A DNA stretch of 64,000 nt from Tetrahymena elliotti 4EA (lineage: Eukaryota; Ciliophora; Oligohymenophorea; Hymenostomatida; Tetrahymenidae): NCBI GenBank assembly GCA_000231825.2, contig JH720299.1, forward strand, positions 997,933 through 1,061,932. The letters run 5' to 3'. The notes beneath the pieces are model-generated. The model searched no databases. It was not told the origin of the DNA and saw only the letters and a list, made by a program, of their open reading frames with translations. Shown piece after piece: positions 52,865-63,408 of this stretch; position 1 is the first letter of the stretch; every line of letters begins with the position of its first letter. Position numbers and translations under genes: made by a program.

Positions 52865-53410
52865 CAATTTTAAATAATCAATATATAGAGACATTGTTTT
52901 CTGTGCATTTATGTTTCTTACAGGTTTATGTTAGAGATTTCCCAATTAGCAAATTCTTAGATTTTCTTTCATTTATATTTTATTCCATTTTATTTTTGTC
53001 TTGTTTAAACATTACTTGAGTTGTTAAGTAATGCTTTTTATTGCACTCTTCTAATATTTTTGAATGTACGTAATCCAATATTAGATACTCTATTAGTTAC
53101 AGAGTATTAATTCTTCTACCTTATTTCTGTCTTAATAGTTATTTTCTTGGATCATTTCAGTTGGAGGTATACCTACCTTTGCTTTGGGAAGCCCATAGCT
53201 TACTTTTATTGGCTGTATGCCAGAGATAACAATTGTGTCTTTAATTTTACATTTATTCTGTGAAAATGTTAATTCTGGGTAAATTTATAGATTGGGTTGG
53301 GGTAAATCTGAGACTTATGATTATAGTACATTTTTGAATTTTAGGTGTCTTGCAATTTATGGATAGAGTGAGTTTTGGGGGTCTCTTTTGAAGAGAATAA
53401 TATAAAAAAA
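52865..53410 (-). other. Coding-like island, unknown protein fragment
   Basis: A minus-strand frame without TGA for about 180 codons, with higher GC and balanced composition. It includes SDLPQPNLQIYPELTFS, KDTIVISGIQPIKVSYGLPK and AKVGIPPTEMIQENN. No start, splice sites or domain recognised. It sits 5' of array copy 7 where the other copies have plain AT-rich spacer. The left limit is approximate, because the end overlaps spacer shared with 63750-63790. Confidence 0.4.
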
Positions 53411-53475
53411 TCTAGTTGGAAAATAAAAAATCACTAACTTCAAAAATTTAAAGAAAGAATGATCAGTATTGCACT

Positions 53476-53821
53476 ATGTCAACCACAATTACCAAATACC
53501 TACTCATTATTAATAATCAAACAAAACTAAATGCTAAGACAATTAATTAACAGATTAACAGCATCAAGAATAGAATAACCTAAGATTAATAAAAATGGAT
53601 GCAGGCTATGCATAAAATGATCTTAGGAAATGCCTTATTCGTATAGCAATCTGAAAGGCTACTATGTCTAAAATACAAATGTGCCTGAAAGGATAGCAAT
53701 CACCTTACATATTCTAACAAGATATTTAACTAAAAACAGGAAATTCTCTATACAAGTGGTAGAGGGCATCTATACAAAAATTCCTCTAGATATTATAAAA
53801 TATATGAGATAATCAGAATGA
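53476..53821 (+). other. Coding-like island, broken frame
   Basis: A plus-strand frame from ATG 53476 encodes about 70 residues (STTITKYLLIINNQTKLNAK through KWMQAMHKMILGNALF) to TGA 53686-53688. The sequence then continues in the next frame as VPERIAITLHILTRYLTK and IQVVEGIYTKIPLDII to TGA 53819-53821. One small indel would join them. Residue mix is protein-like and GC is raised. It could be a relic of a mobile element or a captured gene; no motif decides. Confidence 0.4.
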
Positions 53822-54944
53822 AGAAATAAATAATTATATAACATTCATATAATAATATAAACAATATTCTATATGTACACCACTTCTATTACATAATACA
53901 TATTTTCTGAATCACGTATTTTACATTTATATATTTTTAAAATTAAGATATTTAATAGTTTTATATTTTTTAGAAAATTATTTATAAATAAAATGGTAGA
54001 AAAAATAAATTAAAGAGATATTATTGAAGATAATTACATTTGAAACATGATAAAACTAAGACTATTAAGATCAAAAGTTGATCTATTTTTGTTTTTAATT
54101 AGTAGTAAAATCAAAGCTGAGACAGTAAGCTTTAGAGAGATTGATTAAATTTTTAAAGACCCGTTTTATTTAGTCAAAAATAAAATTTATTAATAAATAC
54201 GATAGCCTCCTAATAAAAGAAGACCAAAGAAAACAAAACAAAACAAAACAAAAAAGAAACTAATAGTCTTTTATGCCTATTAAAACTTAAAGATAAAATT
54301 CTTATTTTTTAATTTAAAAAAATTACACACATTTTTTTTTATTGTATTAACTTATCTTTTTTATTTTTCATATACTAACTGATAAAATGGCTAAAAATCA
54401 TAAAATTTATGATTCTTATTTTGACATTCAGTATTTCTTTACTTTAAAAAATCCAATTTCTTCAATATTTTTCTTTAAAAATACAAAGGAAAGATAAATT
54501 AAAAAATTCTTTAGTCATTTCTTTTATCTAAATTTTTTAAACAAATAATATTCATCTATTTTGAAGGCGAATTTCCTGTTTTTATACTTAATTTTTAGTT
54601 AAGAGTAACACTAGTTGTTTATATATTATAAGAATAAAATATTTACTATGCACTGTTCATTAATAATTTATTTGGATATGAGTATTTTTTCAGTATTTTT
54701 ATGTAAAGCTATGAATATTTCAGATATTTTAACCACATTTTTAGAAGATAATAGCTAATATACAACAAAATAAAATAATAAAGTTTTGTTGACTGAATTA
54801 AAAAATTAACTTTAATAGATTAAAAACAATTCCTTCTAATAAAAATGAGTTTTGAGATTATTATTATTTATTTAAATAACTCTAATTTCACTAATTTATT
54901 AACACAAGACTAGATTCTTTGAAGTTAAATATTAATTATTTCTT
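53822..54944 (-). other. Spacer with duplicated array-flank blocks
   Basis: 53941-54020 contains the AAATAAAATGGTAGAA block also found at 55741-55815 and 63876-63960. A GAATTAAAAAATTAAC block lies near 54793. There is a short AAAAC repeat at about 54230-54255. No coding frame. Confidence 0.6.
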
Positions 54945-55285
54945 TTTTACTCTAAAAACTTCTTTTTAAAAACTATTAATACATTTTAATAATTATTTAG
55001 ATTTAAAAACATTTAAAGCTCTTAAAAATGATCGTATTCTCTTTTTTTATTTTTAAAAATTAATTTAAGAGGCTAATAGGTAGATAATTAAATTTTATTT
55101 CTTAATTTTATATCTTAATATCTAAATTATTTTACTAAAGATTTTCCTTATAATAACAGTTACTTGAGTTGTAGAAAGTTATTCTTCACTAAATAAAACA
55201 AAGCTGTTTTTTTATCATAGATTGCTTCAATAATTTTAATTTTAAAAAGTTCATATCAAATAAATATCCTAAAATTTAAAATAGA
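54945..55285 (-). pseudogene. Deep relic of array exons 2 and 3
   Basis: Ordered weak matches to exon 3 (AACTTCTTTTTAAAAACTATTAATACATT) and to the exon 2 KEQ region (GTTGTAGAAAGTTATTCTTCACTAAATA), followed by the exon 2 start region (AAAAAGTTCATATCAAATAA). All frames are broken. Confidence 0.55.
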
Positions 55286-56724
55286 ATTTATTGAGATTTA
55301 TAAATAGCGAATGAGTAATAATTCATTATTTCAAAGCTTCTGTCATCACTACTTAATTTCCTCAAATTGATTGCTCATTTAGTGCAGCTAACTTATTTAC
55401 CATTTGATACTAATTTTAGGTAATGCTCGATAAATTTAATCGAAAATAATTATGAGCTATTGCTTAATGTTATGCATAAAAAACTTTAACAATATATTTT
55501 TTACAAAACTCAAAGGCAGAAAGATTGATATAAAAAATCTATCATACTATTGTTAACACCCTTTTGTTCAAACTAGCAGAATATATTGTATTTATTCTTT
55601 GAAATATTATTTTATGTTTTTAGAAAAAATTATTTGGAATGGCCAACTTAAAATTTATTATTTTTTTAATAGTGATTTTTCTTTATTGGGGCTAACCCCA
55701 TTTTAACAGCGTTGCATGTTTGTATGTATATTTAAAATTCATATATTTAAGATTCTTATTTTTTAAAATATTATTTATAAATAAAATGGTAGAACGAATA
55801 AATGAAGGAGATATTATTTAAGATAATTTTATATGGAATAGGAACTAATAAAATTATCAAAAGCAAAAGCTGATCTAATATTTTTGCTTTAAATTTTTAA
55901 CTGAGTAAGTAAGTAAATGAAAGCTAAGACTTTAAACTTTAGAGGGTAGTGTTATTTAATAATTTTAATTAATTCCCTATTTTATCTTCAAAAAGGGTAG
56001 AAAAAGAAAAAGATATAGCTATTAGTACTCTTTTATCCATATCTACCTACATTTAACTTGATAGGATTTTTAAGTTGATAATTTATTATTTTTATGCTTT
56101 ATAAACTCACAATATGGCTAGAAATCATAACATTTATTATTCTTATTTTAAAATTTAGTATTTCTTTACTTTAAAAATAATTATTTTTCTTGAAAAAATA
56201 CAAAAACAAAGATAAATTCTATCATTCTTTTTTCATTTCTTTAAAAACATTGTTTTAAAGGACTAATTCATCTATCAATTGAATTGAAGGATTAAAACAT
56301 GAACAAAAAACCATCATAAAAAATAAAATAAAAATTATAAAAATATTTATCTCTTTCCAATTTCCTCTTTTTATTCTTAATTTAGATTTAAGCATGATTT
56401 TTTGTTATTTATTAGGTTTAAAAGAATAAAATTTTACTATTTTATTTTATTTATTATCTTCTAAAAATTGTTTTACAATATTTGAAATACTAATAGCTTT
56501 ACATAAAAACACTTTAAAAATATTCAAATCCAAATCAATTATTAACTAACAATACATAAAATTACAAAATTCAAGTTACTAAATTAAAAAATTAACTTTT
56601 TTAAGTTAAAAGCAATTCCTTCCCAACAAAAATAAGTTTTTAGATTATTCCTTTTTTTAAATAGAAATAATCATTAACTTATTAAAATAGAAAAATATTT
56701 GATCAAATGTTTTATTTTTTATTT
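55286..56724 (-). other. Duplicated spacer
   Basis: No coding frame. It shares 55741-55815 with the flank blocks at 53941 and 63876. 56100-56640 is similar to 54370-54850 (shared 'tttattattcttattttaaaattt' and 'caattccttc' stretches), so the two relic units here arose by duplication of a unit about 1.8 kb long. Confidence 0.6.
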
Positions 56725-57075
56725 TATTTTGTTTCTAAAAAGCTATATTAATACATTATAATTTTATTTTTTTTGATATAAAAATGTTTAAAGAGTGATT
56801 AGCATTCTTATCTTTTATTTAAAAAAATTAAGAGACTAATAAATAAATAAATAATTAAATTTTATTTCATTTTTGTTATCTTAACATCTTAATTATTTTC
56901 TAAGGAGTTTCTTTATCAGTTGCAAGAAAGTTACTCTTCACTAAATTAAACATAGAGGCTTTCTTTATGAATAGAATACCTTCATTAAGTGATAAAACAT
57001 CAAATTTAATAAATTTTTTATTTTCTTTACTCATTTTATTATAAAAAACTCATATCAAATAAAGATTAGAATAGA
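56725..57075 (-). pseudogene. Deep relic of array exons 2 and 3
   Basis: Same kind of remnant as at 54945: exon 3-like TTTCTAAAAAGCTATATTAATACATT, then exon 2-like CAGTTGCAAGAAAGTTACTCTTCACTAAATTAA and AAAAACTCATATCAAATAAA. It shares particular changes with the 54945 relic, which suggests they were duplicated after inactivation. Confidence 0.55.
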
Positions 57076-57843
57076 ATTAATTAAAGCTTTTAAATAATTA
57101 GCTAGTAAGAAATAAGAAAAAATTGACTTGAATTAAAAAGAAATTTTTCTATTTCTTACTTCTTAGAAAAACTACTAAAAGAACAAAACTTTTGATTGGT
57201 TTAATCAATAAAAAAATTGACGCATTAATTTTATTTTTACTCTCTCAATTATCCATATAATAAGTTTACACTTTTTCCTTTATTAAATTAAAAGTTTTTA
57301 AGAGTAATCAAAAGAACTTTATCAGATGTATTTTCATTGAGTTTGAGTTAAAATTTATATTACTATTATTAATTAAATTTTTTTAGAACATTTTTGGGGT
57401 TTATCCTTTTTCATTAAAACTTAAATAAATTTTAAATAAAGTTTATTTTACCATGGTGATTTATTTAGTAAATTATTTTTTTTCCTGTTTTTATTCTATT
57501 AATTTAAGAAGATAATTATTTTGCTCGAAATATTGATTATTTAATCTTTTTAGAATTTTTAAAATAATTGTATATTAAAAATTGTTAAACTCGAATTTAA
57601 TTGATCAAATGACAAATTAAAAAAACTAAAAGATTGAGTTTTCTTTTTTAAGAAAAAAAGTACTACATTTTTGTAAAATATTTAATCTCAAAAAACCACC
57701 AATTTGAGAAAAATGCTAAATTATATGTGATAAGTTAGAATTGAATTATACGAAGGAATAAGGCTCTAGATTATAATAAGAACTTCAAGAACAGTTAAAT
57801 CATCTAATATGATAATAATTCAATATTTCAAAGATTTTATATA

Positions 57844-58170
57844 TCACTAGATAATTTCCTGCCCATTTATGTATACATAATCAGGCTAACTTATAACTGC
57901 TTACTACTAAATTTATATATCTACTTTCCATGTATTTGTCTAAAATTACTATTAAATAGCAAAAGCTATTGTTAAGAGGAAAATAATTTCATGATATGGA
58001 TTTTTAAAAATTTCAAAAGCAAACAGATAGGTATAATAAAAATTACAAAAATCTATAATACTATTAATTTTATCACCAATATTCATTGTAAGTCTTTCCA
58101 AAACATTTCTACTATTTTCAAGGTTTTTGCTCATTTATTGATGTTGATTTGGTTTACATGCATACAACAT
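57844..58170 (-). CDS. Small hypothetical protein or gene remnant with one hydrophobic segment
   Basis: Minus-strand frame from ATG 58170 (a second ATG at 58134 is in frame) to TGA 57846-57844, about 108 residues; the frame is also open upstream of the ATG. It contains ENSRNVLERLTMNIGDKINS, then EIFKNPYHEIIFLLTIAFAI (membrane-like) and a polar end with QPDYVYINGQEIIQ. Composition is protein-like, unlike nearby spacer, and it is unrelated to the array. It may be the last exon of a larger lost gene. No family recognised. Confidence 0.4.
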
Positions 58171-58319
58171 ACTGTATTTATTTTTGAATTATTATTAGAA
58201 ATAAATTTTATAAAAAATTAATTTTTGAATGGCTCTTAAATTATTACAAAAAAATAAAGTAAAAATTTACTTCTTTTTTTACTAATTTTACTCTCTTAAA
58301 GCTTTTTGGAAATTAAAAA

Positions 58320-58760
58320 ATGGAAATAAATGATAAACTGCTTCTTCCATTATTTTATATGGGCTACAATATAGCTAAAGTAAATTTATCAATCTTGAAA
58401 TACGAAAACTTAAAGGTTTTATTTTAATAATTGGATGTTGAGTAAAATGAATAAGATAATTCTCAAAATTTTTGTGATTAAAATTTAGATTGTATTTATG
58501 ATTCAGAAACATTTAGAAAATTTATTATAACATAATTAATTTTTAAATAAATTTTTTCGAGATAAAACAATGCAATAATATAAACTTTTTTTTTCCCCAA
58601 AAAAATTTGTAAAAGATGCTTTACTTTTTTTTTATTACAAATTTTATTTCCTAAAAATATTTATTAAAATAAATTATTATTCATTTCTAACATAAATAAT
58701 CTTATTATTTTTATAATATTAAAAGGTTATTTAACTTAACAACATAAAAAATAAACTTGA
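58320..58760 (+). CDS. Hypothetical open frame, first half coding-like
   Basis: ATG 58320 to TGA 58758-58760, 146 residues. The first 70 residues (EINDKLLLPLFYMGYNIAKV, LSILKYENLKVLFQQLDV, DCIYDSETFRKF) look protein-like; the rest is low-complexity Ile/Phe/Lys sequence that is probably read-through of spacer. No family recognised. It ends just 19 bp from the stop of the facing array fragment. Confidence 0.3.
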
Positions 58761-58778
58761 ATAAATAATGGTAATCTA

Positions 58779-60275
58779 TCAGTTTTAAGAGTTAATTTAT
58801 ATTGATGATAAGATTCTTTTATCAATAATATCAACATTCCTGTTCTGCTAGCATTTTTAAAAAAATTCATTTATATATTATAGCTATAATTCTTTTGATT
58901 GTAATATTTCATACTACTCTTTGAAGTGATTAACATAAGTCTCCTCTAATTATTTTAAATTTTGTTTATTGTTTGAATTAATTAAGAAAAATACCTGCTT
59001 AGTTAGCCATGATTGTATTTTCTTAGTATAGCTTTAGTGTATCTAAATCCATGCCAACAAACTATAATGCTGCAAGCTATTCTTTATTTAATATAATCAT
59101 AATTGCTTTTTTAATTAGTAAGATGTCTTTATAAAAAACAAAGAAGTCTAAGCTGTCATCTATTCGTTATTCAATTTCATTAATTACCTATTATTTCATC
59201 CCTTTAGAATGCAAATAATCTTTTTTCTTAAAACATCTATGTATTTAATTGAATAAAATAATTAACTTATATATAAAAATAAACAATTTAATAATTATTT
59301 ACACAGGCTTAAAAAGAATTTATTCAAGTTTAAATTGAATAGATTTATCATTCAAGTTCTAAAGGTTCTAACCTATTTTCTGACTCCAATTTTAAATATT
59401 TTTTTTATCGTTTTCAGTTTCATTTGAAATTTATTAATCAGGTCTTTTTATTCTATTTAACCCTTTTTGCTACACTAACTAACCTTTAACTGACCTACTC
59501 AAAATACTATTACTTGAATTATTTGTTAAAAGCTAACATTATTGCTTTGGAGATTACCTTCTGAATATGCTAGGTACTTACTCTATACAGTTTTCGTTTT
59601 GAGTTGATTTATTTAAACTTGATATAATTTAAAGCTCCTATTGCTTCTCTAAAGTAGATTGGATCTTATTGAATTGAGTATCCCTTATTTTTAAAGACTT
59701 AATTAATTATTCTGGTTATCTTATTTAATTTTTCATCTCTTCCTTTACATAATCTTATTCTGTGTTTTCATCATAATTTGTGTATTATTGCTATAAAACT
59801 CTCATGCTAGATTTTATCTCTAAGTGTGGAATCAAAATATTTTTTTTACTTTCTTTGTTATTTTACAATAAATCATCTTAATTTTATTACTTTAATTCAA
59901 TTTGATTATTAAGATTTGTGATATTATTATGTTCTAATATTTTAAAATATGTACTAGAAAAGAATTCTTTCATTATAACAAAGAATATATCTCTTCTAAT
60001 TAATTTTTATGCAAGCTTCCTACAGAAAGATCCAAGAAGTAATAAAAGTGCTAAAGTACTATTACAAAGTGCTAAAACTTCAGTAAATACAGGAAATTGT
60101 ATATTAAAATAAGTTATGCTTTCATCTAAAAGAAAATATATTTAACCAATAAACATAAAACCTGTTCCTTCAATTTGGCTTGAAAACACAGTGTTAGTTT
60201 AAGTTACTAAATTTATAAATTTGTATTGATTTTCTAAAATTAAGAGACTTATATTTTTACTATAAATCTATAATA
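58779..60275 (-). pseudogene. 5'-truncated, internally deleted two-TM array copy
   Basis: Exon 3 (58945-58779), exon 2 (59236-58995) and exon 1 sequence upward from 59303 are well preserved, including the tail and TM2 (ALCNS-type region near 60060). In the loop, an internal deletion of roughly 140 bp joins TTCAAT directly to TTGGCTTGAAAAC near 60175. A second deletion follows, and homology ends near 60275 in the middle of the loop. The start codon, TM1 and most of the loop are missing. Confidence 0.85.
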
Positions 60276-60540
60276 ACATAAAACACTATTTATTTAAATA
60301 TTCAAAAAATACACAATAAATAATAAGTTTCTTAATAAAAAATTATGGGATTCTCAAAATTCAATTTTTTTATCAAAAATTTAAGTTTATTAATAGTTTT
60401 TTCCTGAAAAGTTGAGATTTGAGCTATAAAATTTTTTTTACTTCAATATTTTCATATTCCTTCTTTCATAATAGATTAAGAAAAAATTTTGAATAATCTT
60501 GGTTTCCAACATTAAAAAACGAATAATACTTTATCAATAT

Positions 60541-60799
60541 TAGTAAGCAATCATTTATTTAACTAATAGAGATATTCCAGTCTCTGAAGCAATTCGGAGA
60601 GAAAGTGTATGTACTATTCAGCATTAACTCCTTAGAGTACAACCATGTAACACTTAAGCCTATTCTTGTTGACTGTAAAATAATTAAATACTCTTACTCA
60701 ACTAAATTTGCACCTTTCATGACTGCTTCCTTTGGTTAACCAATTCTTCTTGGGAAAATTAGAATCCCAGAAGCTCTCCTTGCCAATAAAAAATTTTTT
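60541..60799 (+). other. Coding-like island, unknown protein fragment
   Basis: A plus-strand frame without stop encodes about 85 residues of clearly protein-like sequence: IEIFQSLKQFGEKVYVLFSI, then EYNHVTLKPILVDCKIIKYS, then FAPFMTASFGQPILLGKIRI and PEALLANKK. GC is much above the spacer level. It ends abruptly in T-rich DNA. No start, stop or domain seen; probably an exon or fragment of another gene placed next to the truncated array copy. Confidence 0.45.
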
Positions 60800-61097
60800 A
60801 ATTTTTTTTCTTGATTTATTTTTTATTTTATGAGCTACTAATTTTTCAATTCTAAATTCAAATGAGATAATAGATTTTTTTTAAAAGTGTTTTTGAAGAG
60901 TAAATTATTGTTTAATATTATAAACACTATTACATTTAAATAATTTGCTTGATTTAAATAAAAAATATATCAAATAAAAAGCAAAAAAATTGAGTGAGCA
61001 AAAAGAAATAAATAATAATTATTTTTTAAGATTATTAAAAAACTAAATCATTTGAATTAACAACTAAAAATAGACTTGAATAAGGAATCTTAATTTA

Positions 61098-62130
61098 TCA
61101 GTTTTAAGGATTAATTTATATGGATGATAAGATTCTTTTATCAATAATATCAATATTCATATTCTGCTAGCATTTTTTAAAAAACTCATTTATATATTTT
61201 AACTGTAATTCTTTTGATTGCAATATTTCATACTGTTCTTTGAAGTGGTTAACATAAATCTCTTCTAATTATTTTTAATTTTGTATAAAATTTGAACTAA
61301 TTAATAAAATAAAAATACCTTTTTAGGTAGTCATTATTGTATTTTCTTAGTTTAGTTTTAGTGTTTCTAAATCCATACCAACAAACTATAATGCCGCCAG
61401 CTGTTCTTTGTTTAACATAACCATAATTGCTTTTTTTATTAGTAAAATATCTTTATAAAAGACAAAGAAGTCTAAGCTGTCATCTATTCGTTATTCTATT
61501 TCACTTACTGCTTATTATTTCATTCCTTTAGAATGCAAATAATCTTTTTTCTCAAAAAGTCTATTTATTAAATTTAATAAAATGATTAATTGACTTTAAG
61601 TAAAAAAAAATTTAGATTAAATAAAGAAAAATAACAAATCAAATGATTATTTACGTTGGTCTAAAAAGAATTTATTCAAGTTTATACTGTATAGATTTAT
61701 CATTCAAGCTCTAAAAATTCTAATCTATTTTCTGACTAATATTTTCAATATTTATTTAGTCATTCTCAGTCTCCATTTAAATAGATTAATCTGGCCTTTT
61801 TCTTCTATTAAAGCTTTTTGCATACACTGGTGAACCTTTAAATGACCCCCAACTACCACTTAAATCTTTTGCAAAAAATTAAAACTATGACTTTGGAGAT
61901 TTGCTTTTGAATGTGCTAGGTACTTACTCAATTTCATTTTCTTTTGGATTTGGTTAATTTAAACTTGATATCATTTAAAGCTCCTATTACTTACCTAAAG
62001 AAGTTAGAATCTGGCCAAATTTACTATCATTAATTTTTAATGATTTCACTAATTCTTCTGATTATCTTAATTAAGTCATCATCACCTCTTCTTTAACATA
62101 ATCTTATTCTGTATTTTCAGTTTATTTTGT

Positions 62131-62189
<59 letters not shown>

Positions 62190-63408
62190 ATGCTTTCATA
62201 CTAGATTTAACTTCCAAATGTGGCATAAAAATATTTTTTTTACTTTCTTCATCATTTACTATTTAATCATCCTAATTTAATTACTTTTATTCATTTTGAT
62301 TACTAAGACTGGTTATAATATTATTATGTTCTAAGATATTAAAAAATGTGCCAGAAAAGAATTCTTTCATTACAATAAAGAACATATCTCTTCTAATAAA
62401 TTTTTATGCAAGCTTCCTACAGAAAGATCCAAGAAGTAATAAAAGTGCCATAGTGCTATTACAAAGGGCTAAAACCTCTGTAAAAATAGGAAATTGAATG
62501 TTAAAATATGTTACACTTTCATCTAAAAGAAAGTATACTTAACCAGTAAACATAAAACCTGTTGCATCAGCAAACTATTATTTGTTTAGCGATTAACTAG
62601 TTACTGAAGATGAGATTGGAGAAGAAAATATCTATTCAGATTGCACAACAAGGCCTTATTATATCTTAGATATTTGCTTCTATAGCTTGAATTGAGTTGA
62701 AAAAATAGTATTCATTTCACTTAGTAAATTTGTAAATTTATATTGGCTTTCTATTGATTAAGAAGTAACATTAAATTAAGATACTTACATTCTTACCATT
62801 AATTTATATGGTCCTGAATTAAGGAATTAATCAATTAACTTTTCTTCTGCACAATTATTTGGAGTATAAGTTTTGAAATAGTCAAGATCTTAGCATCTGT
62901 ATGTGTACAAATCAATGTAAGAAAAGACTGTTTGACGGTCTTTTAAAAATAGCTCTTGATGAGGTAATTTACTAAAATCAAAACAGTACATACCTTTTAA
63001 TTCTTCACTCTAGCATTTTGTTACATTTAAAGGTATTCTTGAACTATTAGTGCCATTTATAGAAACAAAAAATGCAACATATACTATATATGTTTGATTT
63101 TATTGTTCTTATTTTTCACTTAAGTATTGGCCTGAAGTGAGAGAGAAAAAATCAAAGCCAATAATTTCATTATGAATTTGTAGTGACACATCTTTAGAGA
63201 CAAATGTTTGTTATCTAAATTTCGGATCCATTTATCCTGTAAAGTATTGATATGATTAGTAGATGAAATAGATGATAGTTAAAACAATAATGGATATAGT
63301 TAAAAATGCTCCTGCTACTGTTCTTTTTCTTAGTCTCCTTCTGCTAGCGTTGAATTAAATAGATTCAGAAAAGATATCAAAATCTTTAAAACATTCAATT
63401 ACTTTCAT
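61098..63408 (-). CDS. Two-TM array family protein, copy 9 (720 residues)
   Basis: Exons 63408-61655, 61560-61319 and 61264-61098. It starts KVIECFKDFDIFSESIQFN, sharing the Cys at residue 6 with copy 7. TM1, the YFTG-type segment before MDPKFR, the loop cysteines and TM2 follow the family; exon 1 length has the right remainder for an intact frame. The tail carries an 18-residue Gln run made only of TAA codons, which explains most of its extra length. Tail blocks and exons 2-3 are close to copy 7, including TTTAAATGACC-type shared changes on the plus strand near 61840. Function unknown. Confidence 0.84.
62134..62187 (-). repeat. (TAA)18 microsatellite coding polyglutamine
   Basis: Eighteen perfect TTA units on the plus strand are read as eighteen TAA codons in the minus-strand frame of the array gene. 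Under the ciliate code this is a Gln run. Other copies have only two to four Gln codons at this place. Confidence 0.9.

Noticed and set aside
26352..63408. P2X-like or ERV41/46-like identity for the two-TM family
   Set aside because: Only the topology is similar. The cysteine number and spacing do not match P2X, and no diagnostic motif was seen.
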